Source: Oscillatoriales cyanobacterium CG2_30_40_61 (GTDB lineage Bacteria; Cyanobacteriota; Cyanobacteriia; Cyanobacteriales; Microcoleaceae). Taken from it: a stretch of DNA of 64,000 nt. Both the position numbers and the translations under genes were made by a program. The notes under the pieces are model-generated. The model was not told the DNA's origin. It made no database searches and was given only the letters and a program-made list of their open reading frames with translations. The stretch is taken from assembly GCA_001873365.1 (NCBI GenBank), contig MNYZ01000111.1:1-64000 (forward strand). Reading direction: 5' to 3'. Positions 37,609-47,094 of this stretch are shown here, one piece after another (within the stretch, counting starts at the first letter, position 1; the number at the start of each line of letters is the position of its first letter).

Positions 37609-40137
37609 ATGTTACCTAACGAAATTCGCGCCCGTAGTGTACAGTTTCTCCATCAACAAACAGAAATTTATATTAATCAAGGGCAGTTTGAGGATGCAAT
37701 TAAAGCTGCCAAAGAGTTATTACAAATTCAGTCTGATTATGCCCCCGGTTATAAATTGATGGCGGATATATTCCAAAGACAGGGGAAATTAGGAGAAGCA
37801 CAGGACTGGTATACTCGAACATTAAACCTTCAACCCAATTGGCCAGAAGTTCACGCGAACTTGGGCAGTCTGTACGCTAAATCCCAACAATGGCAACAGG
37901 CGATCGCTTGTTATCAAAAAGCTATCACCCTAAAACCGAATTTTACTGGTGCTTATCGGAATTTAGCGAAAGTTTGGACACAACTGGGCGACTCCCAAAA
38001 ATCGGCACAGACCCTATATCAAGCTCTTAAATTAGAACCTAATCAAGCCACCGCCGAAGAACATTTTAACCTGGGCCAGCAGTTGGCACAACAGGGAGCT
38101 ACCAACGAGGCGCAGATCTGTTATCGGAATGCGATCACACTCGATCCCAATTTAACCGCAGCCCATCAAGCTTTGGCCACTTTGCTCAAAGATCAAGGAA
38201 AGGCCCAGGAAGCAACCCAGGTCTACCGTCAAGCGATCAAATTGAATACTCCGACCCTAGGCGCGCCAGCCCCTGCTGATACCTTGGCCGCGGCCACAGC
38301 CCGGGAATTATCACCCCAAGAAACTTTAGCCGGGGCAACTCGTCAGCAAACGCTGAGTCATAACACAAAACCCCCGATGAATCATCCTGGTAATCCCCAA
38401 ACCTACTTAAAACAGGCTCAAGCCTATTGTGCCTTGAAGGAATGGGATCAAGCGATCGCCACCTGTCAAAAAGCCTTAAAATTACAGCCCGATTTAGCAG
38501 AAGCCTATAAGATTCAAGGGAATGCGTTACAAATTTTAGGGGAAATGTCGGCGGCAATTCGGTGTTATTCAAAAGCCTTAGAAATTCAACCCCAATATCC
38601 AGAAGTTTATGCGAATTTGGGCAGTGTATATGCTCAGGAAGAACGCTTAGAAAAAGCTGCCTCCTATTATCAACAAGCTGTTAGTTTAAAACCGGATTTT
38701 GCCGGAGTTTATCGAAATTATGCTAAGGTTTTAACCCAAATGGGGCAGTTAGAAGAAGCCTCCAAATGTTTGGAAAAAGCCTATAGTTTGGAACCGGAAA
38801 AAGCCACGGCCGAGGAACATTTTAACCTAGGAAATACTCGCTTTAAACAAGGTAAATTTGATGAAGCGATCGCAGCCTATCAGAATGCACTACAACTGAA
38901 TCCTCAGTTGGCAGTAGTTTATTATCAATTAGGGCAATTACATCAAACTAAAGGGGAAATTGAATCGGCTATTTCTGCCTATCAAAAAGCCTTAGAATTA
39001 GAACCCTCTCGGTTAGAATTTTATTATGGCTTTGCCGATTTATTCAGCCGTCAAGAGCGGTGGGATGATGGGATCCGAGTTTATAATAAAATCTTGGAAT
39101 TAGACCCGAATCAAGCCGTTGCTTATTACAAAATTGGAGAGATTTTTAACCGTCAGTGGCGTTTAGAAGAAGCGGTTAACGTTTATAAAAAATCGATTTC
39201 CTTGAATCCTAAATTGGTTTCTTCCTATTATGGATTAGGGAAAATTTTAGTTAAACAGGAAAGTTGGCAAGAAGCGGTGCAGGTCTTCCGTCAGGCGGTG
39301 CAAATGAACCCCAGTGGAGATGCGGAAGCCTATAAAGGATTCGGAGATGCTCTGGCGAAAGTTGGGGAAGTTGAAGCCGCTACCCGCGCCTATCAAAAAT
39401 CGACCGAACTGGATCAAAATCAAGCCGAAGTTTATCAAAAATTAGGGGATTTATTGCGAGATCAAGAACAGTTTGAATCCGCTATTACTGCTTATCAACG
39501 TTCGATTGAATTGAATCCTAATGTGTTCTGGACACAGAATAATTTAGCGGATATTTTCTTTAAACAAGAACGGTGGGAAGACGCTATTTCTGCTTATCAA
39601 AATGCGATCGCTTTAGATTCTAGCTACTCTTGGTCATACAATAGTTTAGCTGATGCTTTAGTTAATTTGGAACGCTGGGAAGAAGCAATTCCCGCCTATC
39701 AAAATGCGATTAAACTTAATCCTGAATTCCCTTGGTCTCATTATAACTTAGGGAAACTTTTAACAGAATTAGAGAATTGGGAAGAAGCTGTTGTCGCCTA
39801 TCGGGGTGCAATTAAAGTTCAATCCGACTTACCCAATATTCAAGAAAAACTTGCCGATGCTTTGAGAAATCGAGCTAAATTAGATTTACAGGAATCCTTA
39901 GATTATTATTATCAAGTGATTCAAGAAAACCCCGATCATGTGGCGGCTTATCATAAAGCCATTGAGATTAAACCCGATGATCCTCAACTATATATTCAGT
40001 TAGCAGATACGTTAGTTAATCATAATCATTTGGATGGGGCGATCGTATTCTATCAAATGGCATTGCAGTTAGAACCCGATCATCCTGAAGTGGTTAAAAA
40101 ATTAGAGGGAATTGTGGAAAAAAAAAAGCTAGGTTAA
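37609..40137 (+). CDS. TPR array protein; likely the N-terminal portion of a TPR-GT2 protein split by a frameshift at 40118-40127
   Basis: Start MLPNEIRARSVQFLHQQTEIY; many TPRs; ends ...EGIVEKKKLG* directly after A10. Confidence 0.85.
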   Translation: MLPNEIRARSVQFLHQQTEIYINQGQFEDAIKAAKELLQIQSDYAPGYKLMADIFQRQGKLGEAQDWYTRTLNLQPNWPEVHANLGSLYAKSQQWQQAIACYQKAITLKPNFTGAYRNLAKVWTQLGDSQKSAQTLYQALKLEPNQATAEEHFNLGQQLAQQGATNEAQICYRNAITLDPNLTAAHQALATLLKDQGKAQEATQVYRQAIKLNTPTLGAPAPADTLAAATARELSPQETLAGATRQQTLSHNTKPPMNHPGNPQTYLKQAQAYCALKEWDQAIATCQKALKLQPDLAEAYKIQGNALQILGEMSAAIRCYSKALEIQPQYPEVYANLGSVYAQEERLEKAASYYQQAVSLKPDFAGVYRNYAKVLTQMGQLEEASKCLEKAYSLEPEKATAEEHFNLGNTRFKQGKFDEAIAAYQNALQLNPQLAVVYYQLGQLHQTKGEIESAISAYQKALELEPSRLEFYYGFADLFSRQERWDDGIRVYNKILELDPNQAVAYYKIGEIFNRQWRLEEAVNVYKKSISLNPKLVSSYYGLGKILVKQESWQEAVQVFRQAVQMNPSGDAEAYKGFGDALAKVGEVEAATRAYQKSTELDQNQAEVYQKLGDLLRDQEQFESAITAYQRSIELNPNVFWTQNNLADIFFKQERWEDAISAYQNAIALDSSYSWSYNSLADALVNLERWEEAIPAYQNAIKLNPEFPWSHYNLGKLLTELENWEEAVVAYRGAIKVQSDLPNIQEKLADALRNRAKLDLQESLDYYYQVIQENPDHVAAYHKAIEIKPDDPQLYIQLADTLVNHNHLDGAIVFYQMALQLEPDHPEVVKKLEGIVEKKKLG

Positions 40138-40205
40138 CCCCCTATTTTTCCGTCTCTCAATCTCAATCCGAATATGATCAACTCTATCAGGCGTGGCTAA
40201 AATAC

Positions 40206-40298
40206 AACAGCATTCGTAGTGAGCCCTTTAGGGTTCATAGCCCTGAAGGGCTTACTACTGGTAGTGAGACGCCTGATAGCCCTAAAGGGCTTACTACA
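40206..40298. repeat. Palindromic repeat pair inside the presumptive glycosyltransferase linker
   Basis: gtagtgagccctttagggttcatagccctgaagggcttactac and gtagtgagacgcctgatagccctaaagggcttactac. Confidence 0.8.
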
Positions 40299-40325
40299 AT
40301 AGAAAAACCCCTGATTAGTATTATT

Positions 40326-42311
40326 ATGCCTGTTTATAATACCCCGGAAATGTTTCTGTGCGAAGCAATTCAATCGGTGTTAGATCAGGTTTATACTAAT
40401 TGGGAATTGTGTATTGCGGATGATGCTTCGACTGCTTCCCATATCAAACCGATATTAGAAGCATATCAACAGCAAGATAGCCGGATTAAAGTAGTTTTCA
40501 GAACTAAAAATGGTCATATTTCAGCAACTTCTAATTCCGCTTTAGAGTTAGCAACGGGGGAATTTATTGGGTTATTAGATCATGATGATGTGCTGACTCC
40601 CGATGCTTTATATGAAGTGGTGAAGTTGTTAAATCAGCATCCAACTGCGGATATGATTTATTCCGATGAAGATAAACTGAATGAAAAGGGAGAATTAACT
40701 GGTCATTTCTTTAAACCTGATTGGTGTCCCGATTCCTTTTTGTCTCGGATGTATACTTGCCATTTTGGAGTTTATAGACGGCAAATTATTAACGAAATTG
40801 GAGGTTTTAGAACCGGATATGAAGGTAGTCAGGATTATGATTTAGTCTTGAGATTTACTGAAAAAACCGATCATATTTTTCATATTCCTAAAATACTATA
40901 TCATTGGCGGATTCATAGCAGTTCAGCCGCTGGAGGAACAGCAGCTAAACCCTATGCTTATGAAGCTGCAAAACGGGCGTTACAAGATGCAATTAACCGC
41001 CGGGGAGAACCAGGAATTGTTAAAGATGTGCCCATGTATTTAGGGCATTATCAAATCCGCTATAAAATTTTAGATTATAAACGGGTGAGTATTATTATTC
41101 CCACTAGGGATTTAGGAAATATCTTAAATCGCTGTTTGGAATCTATCTTTACTCTCAGCATTTATCCCGATTATGAAGTGATTGTCATTGATAACGGCAG
41201 TACGGAAGCTCAAACCCAGGAGATTTTAGAAAAATGGCAAGAAAAAGAACCAAATCGGTTTAGATATTATGCTTTAGATATTCCTTTCAATTTTTCTAAG
41301 ATTAATAACTATGCCGTTAGTAAAGCCACCGGGGATTATTTGCTATTCTTAAATAATGATACCGAAGTGATTTATCCTGATTGGATTGATGCCATGGTAG
41401 AACAGGCGCAACGGCCTTCTATTGGTGCGGTGGGGGCGTTATTAAGGTATCCTGATAAAGTCGTTCAACACGCTGGCGTTGTGGTGGGAATTGGTCATTT
41501 TGCCGCCCATAGTCACCGCCTGGCATCGGAAACAGACCCCGGATATTATGGTCAAATTATTTCTATTAGTAATTATTCGGCGGTGACGGCGGCTTGTTTG
41601 ATGTGTCGGCGAGAAGTATTTGCACAGGTGGGAGGGTTTGATCAACAGTTAGCAGTGGCTTATAATGATGTTGATTTCTGCTTAAAAATTGTTGAACAAG
41701 GGTATCGGAATATTTATTTACCTCACGTTGTTTTATATCATTATGAATCCAAAAGTCGGGGTTATGATACCACACCGGATCAGGTAGAAAGATTTATGCG
41801 GGAAGTGACAATTACCCGACAAAGATGGCAACGTTATGTTGATCATGATCCTTGTTATAATCCTAATCTAACTCTATCGGCATCGGATTATAGTTTAAGA
41901 CGATTTGCTGAGGTAGAAATTAGTAAAATAGCCTTAGATTTTGATCGGAATAAATTACAAGATTGTTCAATTGATCAACCAGAAATTGGAACTTATTATG
42001 GCGTTAGTCAAATTTGTTTTAAAGGTTGGGTACTAGGAAAACGGGAGAAAATAACCACCGTTCAAATTATTGGGAATCACGGCCAAGTTATTAAGGAAAT
42101 TCCGGCTAATTTCCCCCGGGCTGATGTGAATTTATTGCATCCTGAAAACCCCAATTCTGAGTTTTGTGGGTTTTGTGAAACCATTGAACTCAGAAATTTG
42201 TCTGAACAAACAGAATTGTTATTTCAAGCTGTTCTTAAAGATGGAACTTATGCTAAATTTGCACAAGTAAAAATTAGTTATAGTCATAAAATTTCAACAG
42301 TCCCTTGGTAG
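40326..42311 (+). CDS. Two-module family 2 glycosyltransferase; open frame extends upstream past the listed ATG
   Basis: Upstream in-frame reading LTPYFSVSQSQSEYDQLYQAWLKYNSIRSEPFRVHSPEGLTTGSETPDSPKGLTTIEKPLISIIMPVYNTPE; second module VSIIIPTRDLGNILNRCLESIF...LFLNNDTEVIYPDWIDAM. Confidence 0.9.
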   Translation: MPVYNTPEMFLCEAIQSVLDQVYTNWELCIADDASTASHIKPILEAYQQQDSRIKVVFRTKNGHISATSNSALELATGEFIGLLDHDDVLTPDALYEVVKLLNQHPTADMIYSDEDKLNEKGELTGHFFKPDWCPDSFLSRMYTCHFGVYRRQIINEIGGFRTGYEGSQDYDLVLRFTEKTDHIFHIPKILYHWRIHSSSAAGGTAAKPYAYEAAKRALQDAINRRGEPGIVKDVPMYLGHYQIRYKILDYKRVSIIIPTRDLGNILNRCLESIFTLSIYPDYEVIVIDNGSTEAQTQEILEKWQEKEPNRFRYYALDIPFNFSKINNYAVSKATGDYLLFLNNDTEVIYPDWIDAMVEQAQRPSIGAVGALLRYPDKVVQHAGVVVGIGHFAAHSHRLASETDPGYYGQIISISNYSAVTAACLMCRREVFAQVGGFDQQLAVAYNDVDFCLKIVEQGYRNIYLPHVVLYHYESKSRGYDTTPDQVERFMREVTITRQRWQRYVDHDPCYNPNLTLSASDYSLRRFAEVEISKIALDFDRNKLQDCSIDQPEIGTYYGVSQICFKGWVLGKREKITTVQIIGNHGQVIKEIPANFPRADVNLLHPENPNSEFCGFCETIELRNLSEQTELLFQAVLKDGTYAKFAQVKISYSHKISTVPW

Positions 42312-45118
42312 CCATCGACTCGGACTCGTTGACCGTCTTTTAAATAGGTAGTCGCACCTTGAATATTCATTACCGCCGGGATACCATATTCTCGGGCGAT
42401 AATTGCGCCGTGGGAAAGTTGTCCGCCCACTTCAGAAATAATCGCTTTTGCGGTTAGGAGAATGGGCGACCATCCCGCATCAGTGTAGGGAACCACGAGA
42501 ATTATATCTTCTGTTTGATCAATAATATTGGTTAAACTACGACAGATTTTAACTGTTCCTTCTACACAACCAATACTAGCAGGAATCCCTTGTAAAATTG
42601 CCGAGTTTTGAATGGGTATTGATCGGGGTTTAGGTAATAAGTTACCGTAGACAACGGGGGGGACACTGCGATCGCTATCTTCTTGAAAAGTTTGCCGACG
42701 TTGACTAATTTTAGAGATAAAATCTGGGGCAATATCCGATTGTATCCAATCTTTGATTTCATCCCATTCTAAATAGAAAATATCTCCGGCATTTTCTAAT
42801 ATTCCTTGGGTTATGGCTTGGGATTCTATGGCTAATATTGTCCATCGTAAATAGGCTAATAGTTTACCGTAAATTTCAGCAATTTGGCTTTTTGTTAAAG
42901 TGCGTTGATAACATTGTTTTTGTCGCCATCTTTCCCATCGGGTTAAGTTAGAAACCGTTGAATTTTCCATCCGGTAGTTGGTATTTTTAACAATTTTAAA
43001 CAGCATTTCTTTTAATATATCTGGTTGTTCTAACCAATTTGGCACAGAAATATCCGTTCCCACTTCACTTAAATAACCATAGGTTTGTAACCAATCTTCA
43101 AATTGTTGATTAAATTGGGGATTTTCTGCTAGAATCTGATAAAAGTATTGGTAGCTTATTTGTTCTGGTTCTTCCGAGGTTTCTCTAATCCGATCAGCCA
43201 GGGTTTGTAAGGCTTGCATCGAAGCAATTTCTGGAGCTGTATAGGTAGGTATCCAACTATCAGAAACTTTAAATAAAGTTCGTCGAATCGCTAACCCGAT
43301 GGGTGCTATAATATTATAATAGGTCGCTGATTTTAATATATTCTGAATACTTTCATACCGTTCTAAAAGTTGAGTTAAAGTTAGGGATTCTAGGGATAAA
43401 TCCACTTCTAATTGTTGTAATACGGGTAAAAATAACTGTTCTAATTCCCGTTCAAAATCCTTTTCTAAATTTCGTTCCCGTTGAATTAATCGCCATAAAC
43501 CCGGTAAGGAAGGTAAAAGTTTACGAATCGGGGGTTTTCCCATTTTTTGCCCTCGGACTAAAAATTCTAACCCCTGTTCAGGTAATCCCATCATTGCAAA
43601 GATTTCCCCTAATAAGGTAGCATTAAAATAGGCATGGGAACCTAATAATGTCGCGGTTTGATTAAAGTCTAATTGTGCTGCTTTTTTTCCTAAAACTAAA
43701 GTAAAGATTTCTCCCCAAACCCCACAGGTTAAGGGACGATTAATTGACCAAGTTAGGGGAGGAATTACCCCCGGAATTACTTCGGCGGCAATAGTTCGCG
43801 TCCAAATAGGGTGTAAATTGGTAATCGGGCGAGTTTGAAAAATCCAGACTTTTACCCCATCCCAACACCACTCAATATCTTGGGGTAAACCGTGATAAAA
43901 GGTTTCTATTTCTTGGGCGAGTCTAACTAATTCTAAAATAACAGCTTTAGGTAAAATATCAGGCAGTTCTAAACCATCAATAGAGGTATTAATTTCTATT
44001 TCTAAATGAACGGGAGTACATTGCCCTCCAACAACGGATTCTGCCCCTCCTGGTAAGGCTTCAATAATAATTTGTGAACCGCCATCTAAGGGGTTGCGGG
44101 TAAACATTACCCCGGCGACTTCACTGGCTAAATAGGGTTGAATTAATACGGCTATTCCGGTATCAGGAAGTTGTTGATTTTGACGATAGGAAATGGCTTC
44201 TGGAGTCCAATAGGATTGGCGACATTGAATAATTGCCTTGTGTAATTCTGAAGCTGAATAAACAGGGCCGATACTTTGATATTGTCCGGCCGCCGAAGAA
44301 GTATTACTATCTTCTCCAATAGCAGAAGAACGGACAATTAGGGGAAAATTACTTGGATCAATTTCTGGTTTTAAAGTAATATTAATATCTTCTAAACGGT
44401 TAATAGCAGGTAAAACCCAACCTACTGTAACTTTAAATCCTGCCCGTTTTAATTCGCTTAATCGGGTGGCTTTTTCACCGCATTGTTGAATATTGAGTTT
44501 ATCTTCCAGATTTAAAAATTGTTGTTTCATATAATAATATGCGAGATCATCTTTTTGTGATAAGTTAATTATAACTAATTGTAAGGCTATTCCTAGAGCT
44601 GCGACGAATTCCCCAGGAGTTTGATGCCAAAAAATTACCCAAAATGGCCCACTTAAACACCCTAAACGGGATGCCCAAAGTCGGGATGAATATTTAGAAA
44701 TTGGCAATAATACATAACTGAATCTCCAGATTAATAATCCCGTAATTCCGCTACTAATCGCAATAATAGGAGAATACACTAATATTCCCCAAGCTGCATT
44801 TGTAACCCCGCCACCTTTGGCGACAAAATATCGTCCTGCGACTAATAAAATTAAACTCACTAATTGCCAAGCTGGATCATTCGGGAATAATATCTTAGCA
44901 GCAATTACTGGAATTATCCCCCTGGCTATTTCTAGGATCACCGCGACAATTCCCGATGGTTTTCCCCCTTGGTAAAAAGCTGCGGAAACGCTAATATTTC
45001 CTGTTCCTAATGTTGATAATTTTTTTCCCGATAGGAGTTGCACAACCCAACCCGTTAGGGGTAATGTCCCTAAAATAAAGCTCCCCGCCAACAGTAATCC
45101 TATCATCCAAAAAGACAT
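42284..45118 (-). CDS. Fusion: PlsY-like membrane domain + PEP/pyruvate-binding ATP-grasp + PEP-utilising phosphohistidine domain
   Basis: N-term LLAGSFILGTLPLTGWVVQLLSGKKLSTLGTGNISVSAAFYQGGKPSGIVAVILEIARG; middle GEKATRLSELKRAGFKVTVGWVLPA...LIVRSSAIGEDSNTSSAAGQYQSI; C-term GGQLSHGAIIAREYGIPAVMNI. Confidence 0.88.
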   Translation of the reverse strand: MSFWMIGLLLAGSFILGTLPLTGWVVQLLSGKKLSTLGTGNISVSAAFYQGGKPSGIVAVILEIARGIIPVIAAKILFPNDPAWQLVSLILLVAGRYFVAKGGGVTNAAWGILVYSPIIAISSGITGLLIWRFSYVLLPISKYSSRLWASRLGCLSGPFWVIFWHQTPGEFVAALGIALQLVIINLSQKDDLAYYYMKQQFLNLEDKLNIQQCGEKATRLSELKRAGFKVTVGWVLPAINRLEDINITLKPEIDPSNFPLIVRSSAIGEDSNTSSAAGQYQSIGPVYSASELHKAIIQCRQSYWTPEAISYRQNQQLPDTGIAVLIQPYLASEVAGVMFTRNPLDGGSQIIIEALPGGAESVVGGQCTPVHLEIEINTSIDGLELPDILPKAVILELVRLAQEIETFYHGLPQDIEWCWDGVKVWIFQTRPITNLHPIWTRTIAAEVIPGVIPPLTWSINRPLTCGVWGEIFTLVLGKKAAQLDFNQTATLLGSHAYFNATLLGEIFAMMGLPEQGLEFLVRGQKMGKPPIRKLLPSLPGLWRLIQRERNLEKDFERELEQLFLPVLQQLEVDLSLESLTLTQLLERYESIQNILKSATYYNIIAPIGLAIRRTLFKVSDSWIPTYTAPEIASMQALQTLADRIRETSEEPEQISYQYFYQILAENPQFNQQFEDWLQTYGYLSEVGTDISVPNWLEQPDILKEMLFKIVKNTNYRMENSTVSNLTRWERWRQKQCYQRTLTKSQIAEIYGKLLAYLRWTILAIESQAITQGILENAGDIFYLEWDEIKDWIQSDIAPDFISKISQRRQTFQEDSDRSVPPVVYGNLLPKPRSIPIQNSAILQGIPASIGCVEGTVKICRSLTNIIDQTEDIILVVPYTDAGWSPILLTAKAIISEVGGQLSHGAIIAREYGIPAVMNIQGATTYLKDGQRVRVDGYQGTVEIL

Positions 45119-45270
45119 GAGAAATATTCTCCGGTAATTACCAAGATCCTCCCCCTAAGATCCTAGGGTTAATTGGGGTAGGATGTCATCGATATAACCT
45201 TTAAGGTTTAGTTAACCAAAAATGAGATAATAGTCAAGGTATCATTATAATTAAGGAAAAATCAAGATTA

Positions 45271-45441
45271 TGGCAAGTAGTAATACTCTATGGATTCCGA
45301 TTGCTGTGCTGATTGTCGGATTTGTGGCGGCGGTGGGTATTGGATCAATTGCTTGGTATAACTCTAAGCGTCCCCCGGGTTGGGAAGATAAAGGAAGACC
45401 GGATTATATTCCTAAAGTGAATCAAGAAGATGAGAAAAAGT
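45271..45441 (+). CDS. Small single-TM cyanobacterial protein, possibly Psb35-like
   Basis: 56 aa ORF absent from the supplied track: MASSNTLWIPIAVLIVGFVAAVGIGSIAWYNSKRPPGWEDKGRPDYIPKVNQEDEKK*. Confidence 0.7.
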
Positions 45442-45518
45442 AAGGGTTAAGGTTAATTAAACCACAAAGACACGAAGAAGTCGTAACCACTATCGGTGGT
45501 TATTGGTCTACTTTTAAG

Positions 45519-45557
45519 CTGAAAGTCGGGAAGAATGGTTGCTTTTCCCGACTTTAA
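45519..45557 (+). terminator. Hairpin downstream of the small TM ORF
   Basis: aaagtcgggaag...cttttcccgacttt. Confidence 0.5.
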
Positions 45558-45625
45558 ACTAAAAGCGATGGTCGTGAACAATTCTTCTCCGTCAATATAA
45601 TTTTTAAGGGTAAATTAACAACGGT

Positions 45626-46384
45626 TTAGCTTTTCTTTCCTTTGGGAAATTGATTAATTTGGGCTGACCCATAAAAAATCAGGGAATTGTTTTGAATTCG
45701 CAGTCTATCTACCTTTAATTGGGTTCCATCTAAGGCAAATTTGTCCAGATCTAATAAATCATTAACATGGTTTACTAGGGCTTGACTCAGGTTAATTTCC
45801 TCCTGATTTCCGCTATATTTAACATCAACAAATCGGATTTTCTGACGGTCTTCCACCTCCACCTGAGTTGTAAAATCAACTTGGACGGGTGCTTCTGAAT
45901 TTCCTAATTGAATTCCTGATTGAATTCTTAGGGTTTTCTCAGCAGTAACCGTCATCAGGGTTTTTGTAAAGGTTAACGGTTCTCCCTGATATTGCAGACG
46001 CTGGAGTTTTTCGACCACAAAGGGTGTGTTAAAAGAGTCAGTTAAGTCTTCCTCGGTTAATACCACCCGCAAACTGGCTTGAGTAGGTTGTCGTAACTTG
46101 ACTTGACCTGTGAAAATCGCGCTGAAATCAATGGACACCGCTTGCACATAGAGTTCCATGACGGCAATGCGGAGGCCATTATACATCAGCATCCCGTTGC
46201 CGATAAAATCGAAACCATCGACGCTTCCGGTGCAAAGCTTGGCTACAGGTTCCGCCCGAACGTTGGCTTCAATTTTTTCAGAACGCTTGAATAAAGCTGC
46301 GATCGCAGCCCCCACCACCTTGCTGACAAGGCGATCGCCACTTTGATTCTTAAAAGAAGTGCTTCCAAACAAAGCCTGTACCAT
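45626..46384 (-). CDS. DUF2993 family protein
   Basis: AAIAALFKRSEKIEANVRAEPVAKLCTGSVDGFDFIGNGMLMYNGLRIAVMELYVQAVSIDFSAIFTGQVKLRQPTQASLRVVLTEEDL. Confidence 0.8.
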   Translation of the reverse strand: MVQALFGSTSFKNQSGDRLVSKVVGAAIAALFKRSEKIEANVRAEPVAKLCTGSVDGFDFIGNGMLMYNGLRIAVMELYVQAVSIDFSAIFTGQVKLRQPTQASLRVVLTEEDLTDSFNTPFVVEKLQRLQYQGEPLTFTKTLMTVTAEKTLRIQSGIQLGNSEAPVQVDFTTQVEVEDRQKIRFVDVKYSGNQEEINLSQALVNHVNDLLDLDKFALDGTQLKVDRLRIQNNSLIFYGSAQINQFPKGKKS

Positions 46385-46507
46385 TCCTATTGCTCGTTAG
46401 CTGACTTGCCTATTATAACTTTTTATAAAGTTTTGTAAAAATTAGTAATACTTATGGGAGGGATAGTTCAAAGTTAAACTAAAGAATGCTAGGGCGGACT
46501 GTTTCGA

Positions 46508-46798
46508 TTATTGGCGGTTTTTCCAATACCCCGGCTCTCGACTGCAATGCGTCACTGCTAGAATCAAAATGTAGTCTGGCTCGATCGTATAGAGGATACT
46601 ATAGGGAAATTTGCGGGTCAAACATCGCCGAACATTTTCGTCCAGTACAGCCCAGCGAGTCGGAGATTCCTTAATTCGATACACTGCATCCTCAATAACA
46701 TTAATAAATGCCTGTGCTACTTCAGAACTTTGTTCTGCATAGTATTGGACAGCTTCCGCATATTCAGCCAGTGCTTCAGGATGAAATACATACTTCAT
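46508..46798 (-). CDS. RelE/ParE family toxin
   Basis: YVFHPEALAEYAEAVQYYAEQSSEVAQAFINVIEDAVYRIKESPTRWAVLDENVRRCLTRKFPYSILYTIEPDYILILAVTHCSREPGYWKNR. Confidence 0.92.
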   Translation of the reverse strand: MKYVFHPEALAEYAEAVQYYAEQSSEVAQAFINVIEDAVYRIKESPTRWAVLDENVRRCLTRKFPYSILYTIEPDYILILAVTHCSREPGYWKNRQ

Positions 46799-47025
46799 GG
46801 GTCAAGCAACATCCTCACTTGAGCTAAGGCTTCATCCCCTGGAATTGCTTGCACAGCACCGCTTCGGATCTCGTTACGTCGTTTATGGGCTTCAGATGTC
46901 CAAGCTGCCTGAATCTTGGGATCGGTATCGAATTCTAAACTTTCTGCGAGTTTTTCTGCCAAAAGCGCCCTTGAGGCACTAGGGAGAGATAAAAGTTCTT
47001 CCGTCAGTTTTTCAATTGACCGCAT
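46795..47025 (-). CDS. Addiction-module antitoxin (TIGR02574-like)
   Basis: LTEELLSLPSASRALLAEKLAESLEFDTDPKIQAAWTSEAHKRRNEIRSGAVQAIPGDEALAQVR; overlaps the toxin by 4 bp. Confidence 0.9.
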   Translation of the reverse strand: MRSIEKLTEELLSLPSASRALLAEKLAESLEFDTDPKIQAAWTSEAHKRRNEIRSGAVQAIPGDEALAQVRMLLDP

Positions 47026-47094
47026 AGCTCCTCCCCAACTGCTTAATTATAATCATAATCTAACAAATTTTAGACCCAATTAAACTAGAAACCA

